Position numbers and translations under genes: made by a program. From NCBI GenBank assembly GCA_040218415.1, contig JAVJRN010000010.1, positions 1 to 64,000 of the forward strand: 64,000 nt of DNA, written 5' to 3'. Of the stretch, positions 33,638 through 41,912 are shown one piece after another. The notes below the pieces were generated by a model, which was given only the letters and a program-made list of their open reading frames with translations, had not been told where the DNA came from and did not search any database. The first letter of the stretch is position 1, and each line of letters starts with the position of its first letter. Source of the stretch: JAVJRN01 sp040218415. GTDB lineage: Bacteria > Bacteroidota > Bacteroidia > Cytophagales > Cyclobacteriaceae.

Positions 33638-34825
33638 ATGGCTAAAGCAACCTTTGATCGTTCAAAACCACACGTTAATATCGGTACTATTGGTCACGTT
33701 GACCATGGTAAAACGACATTAACTGCTGCAATTTCATCTGTACTTGCTGGAAAAGGCTTGGCAGAGATTAAGGATTTCTCTTCAATCGACAATGCTCCTG
33801 AAGAAAAAGAAAGAGGTATTACAATCAATACTTCACACATTGAGTACCAAACTGAAAAAAGACACTATGCGCACGTAGATTGTCCAGGTCACGCCGATTA
33901 TGTTAAAAACATGGTTACGGGAGCTGCACAAATGGACGGAGCGATTATTGTAGTTGCTGCGACAGATGGTCCAATGCCACAAACAAGAGAGCATATCTTG
34001 TTGTCAAGACAAGTAGGAGTGCCTGCACTTGTTGTATTTATGAATAAAGTAGATTTGGTAGATGATCCTGAACTACTTGAGCTCGTAGAAATGGAGATCA
34101 GAGAATTATTGTCTGATTATGATTTTCCAGGAGATGATATTCCTGTAATTCAAGGTTCTGCATTAGGAGCATTGAATGGCGACCCTGCATGGGTAGCGAA
34201 AGTTGAGGAGTTGATGAATGCTGTTGATGAATTTATTCCACTTCCAGAAAGAGCCATAGACAAGGACTTCTTGATGCCTGTTGAAGATGTATTCTCCATC
34301 ACAGGTAGAGGAACTGTTGCAACTGGTAGAATTGAGAGAGGAGTTACTAATACTGGTGATGCTGTCGATATCATAGGTATGGGAGCTGAAGGTTTGAAAT
34401 CTACAATCACTGGTGTGGAAATGTTCAGAAAGATTCTTGATAGAGGAGAAGCAGGAGATAACGTTGGACTTCTTTTGAGAGGAATTGAAAAGTCTCAAAT
34501 CAGAAGAGGAATGATTATCTGTAAGCCAGGTTCTGTAAAACCACATGCTAACTTCAAAGCTGAGATCTATGTGCTTTCGAAAGAAGAAGGTGGAAGACAC
34601 ACTCCATTCTTCAACAAATACAGACCTCAGTTTTATGTAAGAACAACTGATGTGACTGGTGAGATCATGCTACCTGACAGTATAGAAATGGTAATGCCTG
34701 GTGACAATGTGACTATCGAAGTAAAGCTAATCAACAAAATCGCACTTGAAAAAGGATTAAGATTTGCAATGCGAGAAGGTGGAAGAACTGTTGGTTCAGG
34801 TCAGGTAACTGAAATTTTAGATTAA
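33638..34825 (+). CDS. tuf: elongation factor Tu
   Basis: 395 residues. GTPase motifs: GHVDHGKTTLTAA (G1, residues 19-31), RGITIN (G2), DCPGHADYV (G3), NKVD (G4) and SALGAL (G5, SAL). Domains II and III are full length, ending RTVGSGQVTEILD. It delivers aminoacyl-tRNA to the ribosome. It is cotranscribed with three upstream tRNAs and closed by a terminator at 34840. Confidence 0.99.
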   Translation: MAKATFDRSKPHVNIGTIGHVDHGKTTLTAAISSVLAGKGLAEIKDFSSIDNAPEEKERGITINTSHIEYQTEKRHYAHVDCPGHADYVKNMVTGAAQMDGAIIVVAATDGPMPQTREHILLSRQVGVPALVVFMNKVDLVDDPELLELVEMEIRELLSDYDFPGDDIPVIQGSALGALNGDPAWVAKVEELMNAVDEFIPLPERAIDKDFLMPVEDVFSITGRGTVATGRIERGVTNTGDAVDIIGMGAEGLKSTITGVEMFRKILDRGEAGDNVGLLLRGIEKSQIRRGMIICKPGSVKPHANFKAEIYVLSKEEGGRHTPFFNKYRPQFYVRTTDVTGEIMLPDSIEMVMPGDNVTIEVKLINKIALEKGLRFAMREGGRTVGSGQVTEILD

Positions 34826-34839
34826 GTATTTAGAAAAGA

Positions 34840-34867
34840 AAGAGGCGGAAATTTATTTCCGCCTCTT
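34840..34867 (+). terminator. terminator after tuf
   Basis: Perfect 12-bp stem AAGAGGCGGAAA / TTTCCGCCTCTT with a 4-nt loop; the T-run after it is interrupted (CTTTGTTTC). Confidence 0.8.
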
Positions 34868-34868
34868 C

Positions 34869-34900
34869 TTTGTTTCTAAATTTTAAATAAAGTAATTTTG
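34869..34900 (+). promoter_or_regulatory. promoter of the tRNA-Trp/secE/nusG operon
   Basis: TTTG (34869-34872), a 20-bp spacer and TAATTTTG (34893-34900). It directly follows the tuf terminator, so it restarts transcription for the next operon. Confidence 0.72.
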
Positions 34901-34925
34901 CACTCCTTTTGGGTTGCAAGTTTTT

Positions 34926-34998
34926 ACGGGTGTAGCTCAATTGGTAGAGTAGTGGTCTCCAAAACCATTGGTTGGGGGTTCGAGTCCCTCCTCCCGTG
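34926..34998 (+). tRNA. tRNA-Trp (CCA)
   Basis: The anticodon loop TCTCCAAAA contains CCA. Acceptor ACGGGTG pairs with CTCCCGT except for a T-T mismatch at position 6:67, and the T-loop is TTCGAGT. It lies 17 nt before secE, in the conserved tRNA-Trp-secE-nusG order. Confidence 0.93.
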
Positions 34999-35015
34999 CT
35001 ATTACGGAAGTAATT

Positions 35016-35207
35016 ATGGATAAAATAAGTACGTTTTTTAAAGAAGCATATAACGAGCTCATGCACAAGGTGACTTGGCCAAAGATAGGGGAGTTACAAA
35101 ATAGTAGCATGCTTGTATTGGTTGCCTCTTTAATTTTTGCTTTAATGATTGGGCTTTTCGATTTGGGTTTCGAAAATGCGATGACTTGGTTTTATAGCGA
35201 GTTTTAG
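35016..35207 (+). CDS. secE: preprotein translocase subunit SecE
   Basis: 63 residues from ATG 35016; reading further upstream would run into the tRNA. An amphipathic cytoplasmic helix (YNELMHKVTWPKIGEL, the conserved VTWP) is followed by one membrane helix (MLVLVASLIFALMIGLFDLG). It clamps SecY, encoded at 59020. One nt separates it from nusG. Confidence 0.95.
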   Translation: MDKISTFFKEAYNELMHKVTWPKIGELQNSSMLVLVASLIFALMIGLFDLGFENAMTWFYSEF

Positions 35208-35208
35208 C

Positions 35209-35766
35209 ATGGAAGAATTCAAATGGTATGTAGTGAGAGCTATAAGTGGTCGTGAGAAAAAAGTAAAAGGCTATTTAGAGCAGGAAATTGCACGAAATAA
35301 AATAGAGCATCTAGTTTCTCAGATTTTAATCCCTTCAGAAAAGGTTTATGAGATGAGAAATGGGAAGAAAAGAGTTAGAGAAAGAAACTTCTTCCCTGGA
35401 TACATCATGGTGCAGGCGGATTTAAGTAATGGAGAAACACAACACGTCATCAATAATACGCTTGATGTTATTGGATTTTTGAGTGAAGGTTCAACAAGCG
35501 CTACTAAGGATCCTGTACCACTAAGACAAAATGAAGTAAATCGAATCTTAGGAAAGGTTGATGAGGTAGAAGAGCTAGAGGAGAAATTGGATACCCCTTT
35601 CATAATGGGCGAATCAGTTAAAGTTATGGATGGTCCTTTTAGCGGCTTTACTGGAACAGTTGAGGAAATTTTTGAAGACCGTAAGAAGTTAAATGTTACG
35701 GTAAAAATATTTGGAAGAAACACCCCTGTAGAGTTAAACTACATACAGGTAGAAAAACAAGATTAA
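35209..35766 (+). CDS. nusG: transcription termination/antitermination factor NusG
   Basis: 185 residues. The NGN domain (WYVVRAISGREKKVKGYLEQ, then RNFFPGYIMVQAD) is followed by the C-terminal KOW domain (VMDGPFSGFTGTVEEIFEDR). It binds RNA polymerase and links it to Rho or the ribosome. Three nt separate it from rplK. Confidence 0.97.
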   Translation: MEEFKWYVVRAISGREKKVKGYLEQEIARNKIEHLVSQILIPSEKVYEMRNGKKRVRERNFFPGYIMVQADLSNGETQHVINNTLDVIGFLSEGSTSATKDPVPLRQNEVNRILGKVDEVEELEEKLDTPFIMGESVKVMDGPFSGFTGTVEEIFEDRKKLNVTVKIFGRNTPVELNYIQVEKQD

Positions 35767-35769
35767 GCG

Positions 35770-36213
35770 ATGGCGAAAGAAATTTCAGGTTATTTAAAGT
35801 TGCAGGTAAAAGGAGGACAGGCAAATCCATCACCTCCAGTTGGTCCGGCATTAGGTTCAAAGGGTTTGAATATTATGGAGTTTTGTAAGCAATTCAATGC
35901 TAGAACTCCTGATAAGCAAGGACAAATTTTGCCTGTTCTAATCACAATATATGCTGACAAGTCTTTTGACTTTGTAATTAAAACCCCTCCTGCAGCAATT
36001 TTAATAATGAATGCAGTGAAGATTAAGAAAGGCTCAGCAGAACCAAACAGAGCAAAAGTTGGTTCAATCACTTGGGACCAAATAAAAGAAATTGCGGATA
36101 CGAAAATGCCAGATCTGAACGCGTTGAAAATTGAATCCGCGATGAGACAAGTGGCAGGTACTGCTAGAAGTATGGGAGTTAAAGTATCAGGGAAAGCGCC
36201 TTGGGCTAACTAA
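35770..36213 (+). CDS. rplK: 50S ribosomal protein L11
   Basis: 147 residues. The N-terminal PPVGPALGSKGLNIMEFCKQ is the thiostrepton-site domain and SAMRQVAGTARSMGVKV the 23S-binding C-terminal domain. It forms the stalk base with L10. Nine nt before rplA. Confidence 0.98.
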   Translation: MAKEISGYLKLQVKGGQANPSPPVGPALGSKGLNIMEFCKQFNARTPDKQGQILPVLITIYADKSFDFVIKTPPAAILIMNAVKIKKGSAEPNRAKVGSITWDQIKEIADTKMPDLNALKIESAMRQVAGTARSMGVKVSGKAPWAN

Positions 36214-36222
36214 TAAAAGAAA

Positions 36223-36918
36223 ATGGGAGTTAGTAAAAATCAGAAGAAAATGGCAGCATTAGTAGATGCTACTAAACAATACTCACTAGATGAGGCTGCC
36301 AAACTTGTTAAGGAAATAACGTTTACAAAGTTCGATGCATCGGTTGATCTAGATATAAGATTAGGTGTAGATCCGAGAAAGGCAGATCAAATGGTAAGGG
36401 GTGTTGTGGCTCTACCGCATGGTGTTGGAAAAGAAGTAAGAGTTTTAGTTTTATGTACCCCTGATAAAGAGGAAGAAGCAAAAGCGGCAGGAGCGGATTA
36501 CGTTGGATTGGATGACTATATCTCGAAAATCGAGGGTGGTTGGACTGACGTAGATGTAATAGTAACTATGCCTACCGTTATGGCAAAGGTTGGTAGACTC
36601 GGAAGAGTTTTAGGGCCAAGGGGTCTAATGCCGAATCCTAAATCGGGAACGGTGACTATGGACGTAGCTCAGGCTGTAACAGAGGTAAAGGCTGGTAAAA
36701 TAGATTTCAAAGTGGATAAGTTTGGAATTATACACGCAAGTATTGGAAAGGTATCCTTTGATCCACAAAAAATTGTTGAAAATGCTGCGGAAATGATAGC
36801 AACAATATCAAAACTTAAGCCAAGTTCATCCAAAGGAACTTATTTTAAATCCCTTACTTTATCGAGTACGATGAGTAAAGGAATCAATGTAGACAAAAGC
36901 ACCGTAACTGGGATTTAA
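36223..36918 (+). CDS. rplA: 50S ribosomal protein L1
   Basis: 231 residues. The L1 signature VLGPRGLMPNPKSGTVTMD is clear. It forms the mobile L1 stalk at the E site and in many bacteria represses its own operon; no L1-binding mimic was recognised in the short leader. Four nt before rplJ. Confidence 0.98.
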   Translation: MGVSKNQKKMAALVDATKQYSLDEAAKLVKEITFTKFDASVDLDIRLGVDPRKADQMVRGVVALPHGVGKEVRVLVLCTPDKEEEAKAAGADYVGLDDYISKIEGGWTDVDVIVTMPTVMAKVGRLGRVLGPRGLMPNPKSGTVTMDVAQAVTEVKAGKIDFKVDKFGIIHASIGKVSFDPQKIVENAAEMIATISKLKPSSSKGTYFKSLTLSSTMSKGINVDKSTVTGI

Positions 36919-36922
36919 AACA

Positions 36923-37450
36923 ATGACTAGAGAGGAAAAAGCACAACTGATAGCTGGTTTAGCTGATAAGCTTCAAAGCACAGATCATTTTTATATTACT
37001 GACAGTTCTGGACTTTCAGTAGCCCAAGTAAATCAGTTTCGAGAATCTTGTTACAATCAAGATGTAGAATATAAGGTAGTAAAAAATACCATTATTAAAA
37101 AAGCTTTGGAAAGACTAGATGCCGATTATTCGGGATTGAATAGTGTTCTTAAAGGCTTTTCAGGTCTGATGTTCGTAAATGAAAATGCGAATGTTCCGGC
37201 TAAGGTTATCAAAGACTTTAAAAAGAAGAATAAACTTGGTAAACCTAATTTTAAAGCGGCTTCCATAGATTCAGATCTCTTCATTGGTGAGGAACAGCTT
37301 GAGATTTTAAGTAACCTTAAATCGAAGCAAGAACTTATTGGTGAGGTTATCAACTTACTACAATCTCCTGCTAAAAATGTTATCGGTGCACTCCAGAGCG
37401 GAGGTCACAAGTTGGCGGGTATTGTAAAAACTTTATCAGAAAGAGAATAA
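36923..37450 (+). CDS. rplJ: 50S ribosomal protein L10
   Basis: 175 residues. The N-terminal domain (DHFYITDSSGLSVAQVNQFR, KVVKNTIIKKALE) binds 23S RNA and L11. The C-terminal helix (NVIGALQSGGHKLAGIVKTL) carries L7/L12 dimers. Thirty-one nt before rplL. Confidence 0.97.
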   Translation: MTREEKAQLIAGLADKLQSTDHFYITDSSGLSVAQVNQFRESCYNQDVEYKVVKNTIIKKALERLDADYSGLNSVLKGFSGLMFVNENANVPAKVIKDFKKKNKLGKPNFKAASIDSDLFIGEEQLEILSNLKSKQELIGEVINLLQSPAKNVIGALQSGGHKLAGIVKTLSERE

Positions 37451-37481
37451 GATTATTTCACAAAATTAACGATTAAAAAAA

Positions 37482-37862
37482 ATGGCAGATTTAAAGGAAT
37501 TCGCAGAGCAATTAGTAAACCTTACGGTAAAAGAGGTTAATGAATTAGCTACTATCCTTAAAGACGAATATGGTATAGAACCAGCAGCGGCAGGTGCAGT
37601 AATGGTAGCTGGTGGTGGAGCAGCAGACGGTGCTGAAGCAGTTGAAGAAAAATCAGCATTTGATGTTGTTTTAAAGGCTGCTGGATCAGCTAAGCTTGCG
37701 GTTGTAAAACTTGTTAAAGAATTAACTGGATTAGGACTTAAAGAAGCTAAGGAGCTTGTTGATGGAGCACCAAGCAATATTAAAGAAGGTGTTGCTAAGG
37801 ACGAGGCTGAAGCATTAAAAAAGCAGCTTGAAGAAGCAGGCGCGGAGGTTGAATTAAAGTAA
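37482..37862 (+). CDS. rplL: 50S ribosomal protein L7/L12
   Basis: 126 residues: N-terminal dimer domain, Ala/Gly-rich hinge (AAAGAVMVAGGGAADG) and the factor-binding C-terminal domain (AVVKLVKELTGLGLKEAKEL). Present in several copies per ribosome, it recruits EF-Tu and EF-G. It is followed by an attenuator-like hairpin before rpoB. Confidence 0.98.
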   Translation: MADLKEFAEQLVNLTVKEVNELATILKDEYGIEPAAAGAVMVAGGGAADGAEAVEEKSAFDVVLKAAGSAKLAVVKLVKELTGLGLKEAKELVDGAPSNIKEGVAKDEAEALKKQLEEAGAEVELK

Positions 37863-37886
37863 TTCTATCATAAAGATTAAGGCTTA

Positions 37887-37921
37887 GGCCTGGTTCCATG
37901 CACAACGGGATCAGGTCTTTT
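37887..37921 (+). terminator. attenuator-like hairpin between rplL and rpoB
   Basis: Stem GGCCTGGTTCC (37887-37897) with GGGATCAGGTC (37907-37917), eleven pairs including three G-T, then TTTT. The position matches the partial terminator that lowers rpoBC relative to rplJL expression in other bacteria. Confidence 0.6.
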
Positions 37922-37990
37922 CCTGTTTGTATACACTATACGAAGAGTACATATGTTCTCGTCGAATTTTTGACTTAAAGAATAAAAGCT

Positions 37991-40900
37991 TTGGCTAATA
38001 TATCATCAGAGAGAATTAACTTCTCATCAATAAAGTCGGTAATCGATTACCCTGATTTCCTCGATTTACAATTAAAATCATTTAAGGATTTTTTCCAACT
38101 TGATACCCCCTCGGAAAAACGTGAGGATGAAGGTCTGTACAAGGTTTTCATGGAAAACTTTCCTATTTCTGATTCGAGAGATAATTTTGTTCTTGAATTT
38201 GTAGATTATACCGTAGACCCTCCTAAATACGAAGTTGATGAAAGCATAGAGCGTGGATTAACTTATTCAGTTCCACTAAAGGCAAAATTAAGGTTGCTTT
38301 GTAATGATGAGGAGAATGAAGAGTTCGAGACCATGGAGCAAGAAGTGTTTCTAGGCAATATCCCTTACATGACAGAAAAGGGATCCTTCGTAATTAATGG
38401 AGCTGAGAGAGTAATTGTATCTCAACTTCATAGATCTCCAGGTGTCTTTTTTGCTCAAAGCAAACACACTAATGGAACCCATCTGTATTCAGCAAGAATA
38501 ATTCCTTTCAAAGGATCTTGGATTGAATTTGCGACGGATGTTAATAATGTGATGTATGCGTACATTGATAGAAAAAAGAAATTTCCGATAACCACCTTAT
38601 TAAGGTCGATTGGTTATGGATCTGATAAAGACATCCTTGATTTATTTGGTTTATCTGAAGAAATTGAGGCTACAGAATCAGAGTTAAAAAAGATTGTCGA
38701 TCGTCGTTTAGCGGCTAGAGTTTTAAAATCCTGGACTGAGGATTTTGTGGATGAAGATACTGGTGAAGTTGTTTCGATTGACAGAAATGAGGTAGTATTA
38801 GAAAGAGATAGTATCATCACCGAAGAGGATATTGCTGTTGTTCTGGAGTCGGGTACTAAATCTGTAATCCTTCACCGAAAGGATGTTAATGTTACTGACT
38901 ATTCAATTATCTACAATACCCTTCAAAAAGATAATTCCAATTCGGAAAAAGAAGCGGTAGAACAAATATACCGTCAATTAAGAAATACTGATGCTCCTGA
39001 TGAGCAGACAGCACGTGACATCATACAAAGTCTTTTCTTCTCAGATAAAAGATATGATTTAGGGGAAGTAGGAAGGTATAGAATAAATAAGAAATTGGGT
39101 CTTCAGTTAGGCTTTGATAATCGAACTTTAACTACGGAGGATATCATCCTTATAGTTAAATATCTTATCGGTTTGATTAATTCAAAAGCTGTTGTTGATG
39201 ACATAGATCATTTAAGTAACAGAAGGGTTCGAACTGTGGGAGAGCAATTATATGCTCAATTTGGTGTAGGATTAGCGAGAATGGCACGGACGATTCGTGA
39301 GAGAATGAACGTACGTGATAACGAAGATTTTAAACCCGTCGACCTGATTAATGCCAGAACTTTGTCGTCGGTAATCAACTCTTTTTTCGGAACAAATCAG
39401 TTGTCTCAGTTTATGGATCAAACGAATCCACTTGCTGAAATTACTCATAAAAGAAGAATGTCAGCATTAGGGCCGGGTGGTTTATCCAGAGAAAGAGCTG
39501 GATTTGAGGTACGAGATGTTCATTACACACATTACGGAAGGCTTTGTACCATTGAAACACCAGAAGGACCGAATATTGGACTGATTTCATCCTTGTGTGT
39601 ACATGCAAAGGTTAATCAAATGGGTTTTATTGAAACTCCTTACAGAGAAGTAAATGATGGAACCGTTGATATGTCAGGTATGGTAAAATATTTGACAGCC
39701 GAAGAAGAAGATACTTTCAATATAGCACAAGCCAACGCACCGCTTGAAGACGATGGTAAGTTTATCAATGATAAAGTTAAAGCGCGATATGAGGGTGATT
39801 TTCCAGTAGTAGGACCAGAAGAATTGCGATATATGGATGTCGCTCCAAATCAAATTGTATCAGTTGCTGCATCTATGATTCCGTTTTTGGAGCACGATGA
39901 TGCGAACAGAGCTTTGATGGGATCGAACATGCAACGCCAAGCAGTACCTCTTTTAAAGCCTCAAGCACCAATTGTTGGTACAGGTCTAGAGAAGAGAGTT
40001 GCCATAGATTCAAGATCATTGGTAATTGCAGAAGGAGATGGTCAAATCGAATATGTTGACGCTAAAAAAATCGTAGTGAAATACGAGAGGTCTGAAGAAG
40101 ATATGTTGATATCATTTCACAGTCCTAGTGTTTCTTATGATCTAATAAAATTTAGAAGAACCAATCAAGATACCTGTATTAACTTAAAACCAATTGTTAC
40201 AAAAGGTGATAAGGTATATAAAGGACAGCCTCTTTGCGAAGGTTTTGCCACCGAAAATGGAGAATTGGCGTTGGGTCGCAACCTTCAAGTGGCATACATG
40301 CCTTGGCAAGGTTATAACTTTGAAGATGCTATTGTAATATCAGAAAAAGTGGTTCGAGAGGATATTTTCACCTCTATTCACATTGATGAGTTTGACCTTG
40401 AGGTTAGAGATACTAAGAGAGGAGAAGAGGAATTAACGTCTGAAATTCCAAACGTGAGTGAAGAGGCAGTTAAGAATCTTGATGAAAATGGTATCATTAG
40501 AATTGGAGCGGAGATCAAGGAAGGTGATATTCTCATTGGGAAAATTACCCCAAAAGGAGAAACAGATCCAACTCCAGAAGAAAAATTATTGAGAGCCATT
40601 TTTGGAGACAAAGCCGGTGATGTGAAAGATGCTTCATTGAAAGCTTCGCCATCTTTAAAAGGTGTTGTTATAGATACTAAATTATTTTCTCGACCGAAGA
40701 AAGACAAAGATTTACGAGCTAGAACCAAGAAGGAAGTCGAGTTGCTTAAGAGTAAGTACAGTAAGGATCTTACGGATGTTCGTAACGAGATGATTGAAAA
40801 GTTAACCCGCCTATTAGAAGGGAAGACTTGTCAGGGTATCAAACATAAGTTTGGTGACGAAATTATTTCTAAAGGAACCAAATTCGGGAAGAAGAATATC

Positions 40901-41860
40901 GAAGCGAATATGTTTCCTCCTAAAAACGTCTATCGAGATGAGAGTAACTATAATGTTCCAGAAGAAGCAAATCTTATTTCTGATTTAATTATCGAAGACT
41001 GGACTGTTGATCAACGCGTCAATGATCTTGCCTTAAAGATGATTAAGAATTATATCAATAGAAGGAATGAAATCTCTGGAATTTTCAAAAGATCTAGGTT
41101 TACTCTTGAAGTAGGAGACGAATTGCCAGCGGGTATTGTTCAGCTTGCAAAAGTTTACATTGCTAAGAAGCGTAAGCTAAAAGTAGGAGATAAAATGGCT
41201 GGTCGTCATGGTAATAAAGGCGTTGTTGCTAAAATTGTTAGAGACGAAGACATGCCGTTTATGGAAGATGGCACCCCAATGGATATTGTTTTAAATCCTC
41301 TAGGTGTACCTTCTCGGATGAACATAGGTCAGATTTATGAGACAGTACTTGGATGGGCAGGCCTTAAATTAGGTAAAAAGTACGCGACACCAATTTTTGA
41401 TGGCGCTACTGAAGACGAAGTTCAAGCTGAATTGGCTGCCGCAGGATTACCATCATTCGGAAGAACCTTTTTATATGACGGATTAAGTGGCGTTCGCTTT
41501 GATCAGCCAGTTACTGTTGGAATGGCTTACATGCTAAAACTGGGTCACTTGGTAGATGATAAAATGCATGCAAGATCGATAGGACCTTATTCATTGATCA
41601 CGCAACAACCTCTTGGTGGTAAAGCGCAGTTTGGTGGGCAAAGATTCGGTGAAATGGAAGTTTGGGCTTTAGAAGCTTTTGGAGCATCTCACGTGCTTCA
41701 AGAAATTTTAACAATAAAGTCAGATGATGTGATCGGAAGAGCAAAAGCTTACGAGGCAATTGTAAAAGGAGAAAACATGCAGAAGCCTAATATCCCTGAA
41801 TCTTTTAATGTATTGGTACATGAATTAAGAGGACTGGCTTTAGAAATTACTTTAGACTAA
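37991..41860 (+). CDS. rpoB: RNA polymerase beta subunit
   Basis: 1289 residues. The start is TTG at 37991 (ANISSERINFSSIK follows). An in-frame TAA lies 9 nt upstream and the first in-frame ATG comes about 50 codons later, well inside the conserved N-terminus. Landmarks: the rifampicin region (FFGTNQLSQFMDQTNPLAEI, HKRRMSALGPGGLSRERAG), ETPEGPNIGLI, and KVGDKMAGRHGNKGVVAK near the active site. The Bacteroidota-type insert and the C-terminal clamp are full length. No frameshift was seen. Confidence 0.98.
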   Translation: MANISSERINFSSIKSVIDYPDFLDLQLKSFKDFFQLDTPSEKREDEGLYKVFMENFPISDSRDNFVLEFVDYTVDPPKYEVDESIERGLTYSVPLKAKLRLLCNDEENEEFETMEQEVFLGNIPYMTEKGSFVINGAERVIVSQLHRSPGVFFAQSKHTNGTHLYSARIIPFKGSWIEFATDVNNVMYAYIDRKKKFPITTLLRSIGYGSDKDILDLFGLSEEIEATESELKKIVDRRLAARVLKSWTEDFVDEDTGEVVSIDRNEVVLERDSIITEEDIAVVLESGTKSVILHRKDVNVTDYSIIYNTLQKDNSNSEKEAVEQIYRQLRNTDAPDEQTARDIIQSLFFSDKRYDLGEVGRYRINKKLGLQLGFDNRTLTTEDIILIVKYLIGLINSKAVVDDIDHLSNRRVRTVGEQLYAQFGVGLARMARTIRERMNVRDNEDFKPVDLINARTLSSVINSFFGTNQLSQFMDQTNPLAEITHKRRMSALGPGGLSRERAGFEVRDVHYTHYGRLCTIETPEGPNIGLISSLCVHAKVNQMGFIETPYREVNDGTVDMSGMVKYLTAEEEDTFNIAQANAPLEDDGKFINDKVKARYEGDFPVVGPEELRYMDVAPNQIVSVAASMIPFLEHDDANRALMGSNMQRQAVPLLKPQAPIVGTGLEKRVAIDSRSLVIAEGDGQIEYVDAKKIVVKYERSEEDMLISFHSPSVSYDLIKFRRTNQDTCINLKPIVTKGDKVYKGQPLCEGFATENGELALGRNLQVAYMPWQGYNFEDAIVISEKVVREDIFTSIHIDEFDLEVRDTKRGEEELTSEIPNVSEEAVKNLDENGIIRIGAEIKEGDILIGKITPKGETDPTPEEKLLRAIFGDKAGDVKDASLKASPSLKGVVIDTKLFSRPKKDKDLRARTKKEVELLKSKYSKDLTDVRNEMIEKLTRLLEGKTCQGIKHKFGDEIISKGTKFGKKNIEANMFPPKNVYRDESNYNVPEEANLISDLIIEDWTVDQRVNDLALKMIKNYINRRNEISGIFKRSRFTLEVGDELPAGIVQLAKVYIAKKRKLKVGDKMAGRHGNKGVVAKIVRDEDMPFMEDGTPMDIVLNPLGVPSRMNIGQIYETVLGWAGLKLGKKYATPIFDGATEDEVQAELAAAGLPSFGRTFLYDGLSGVRFDQPVTVGMAYMLKLGHLVDDKMHARSIGPYSLITQQPLGGKAQFGGQRFGEMEVWALEAFGASHVLQEILTIKSDDVIGRAKAYEAIVKGENMQKPNIPESFNVLVHELRGLALEITLD

Positions 41861-41912
41861 TTAAATGAATTAAAGCCTCACGAAACTGAGGTTTATATAT
41901 AGATCATAAATT

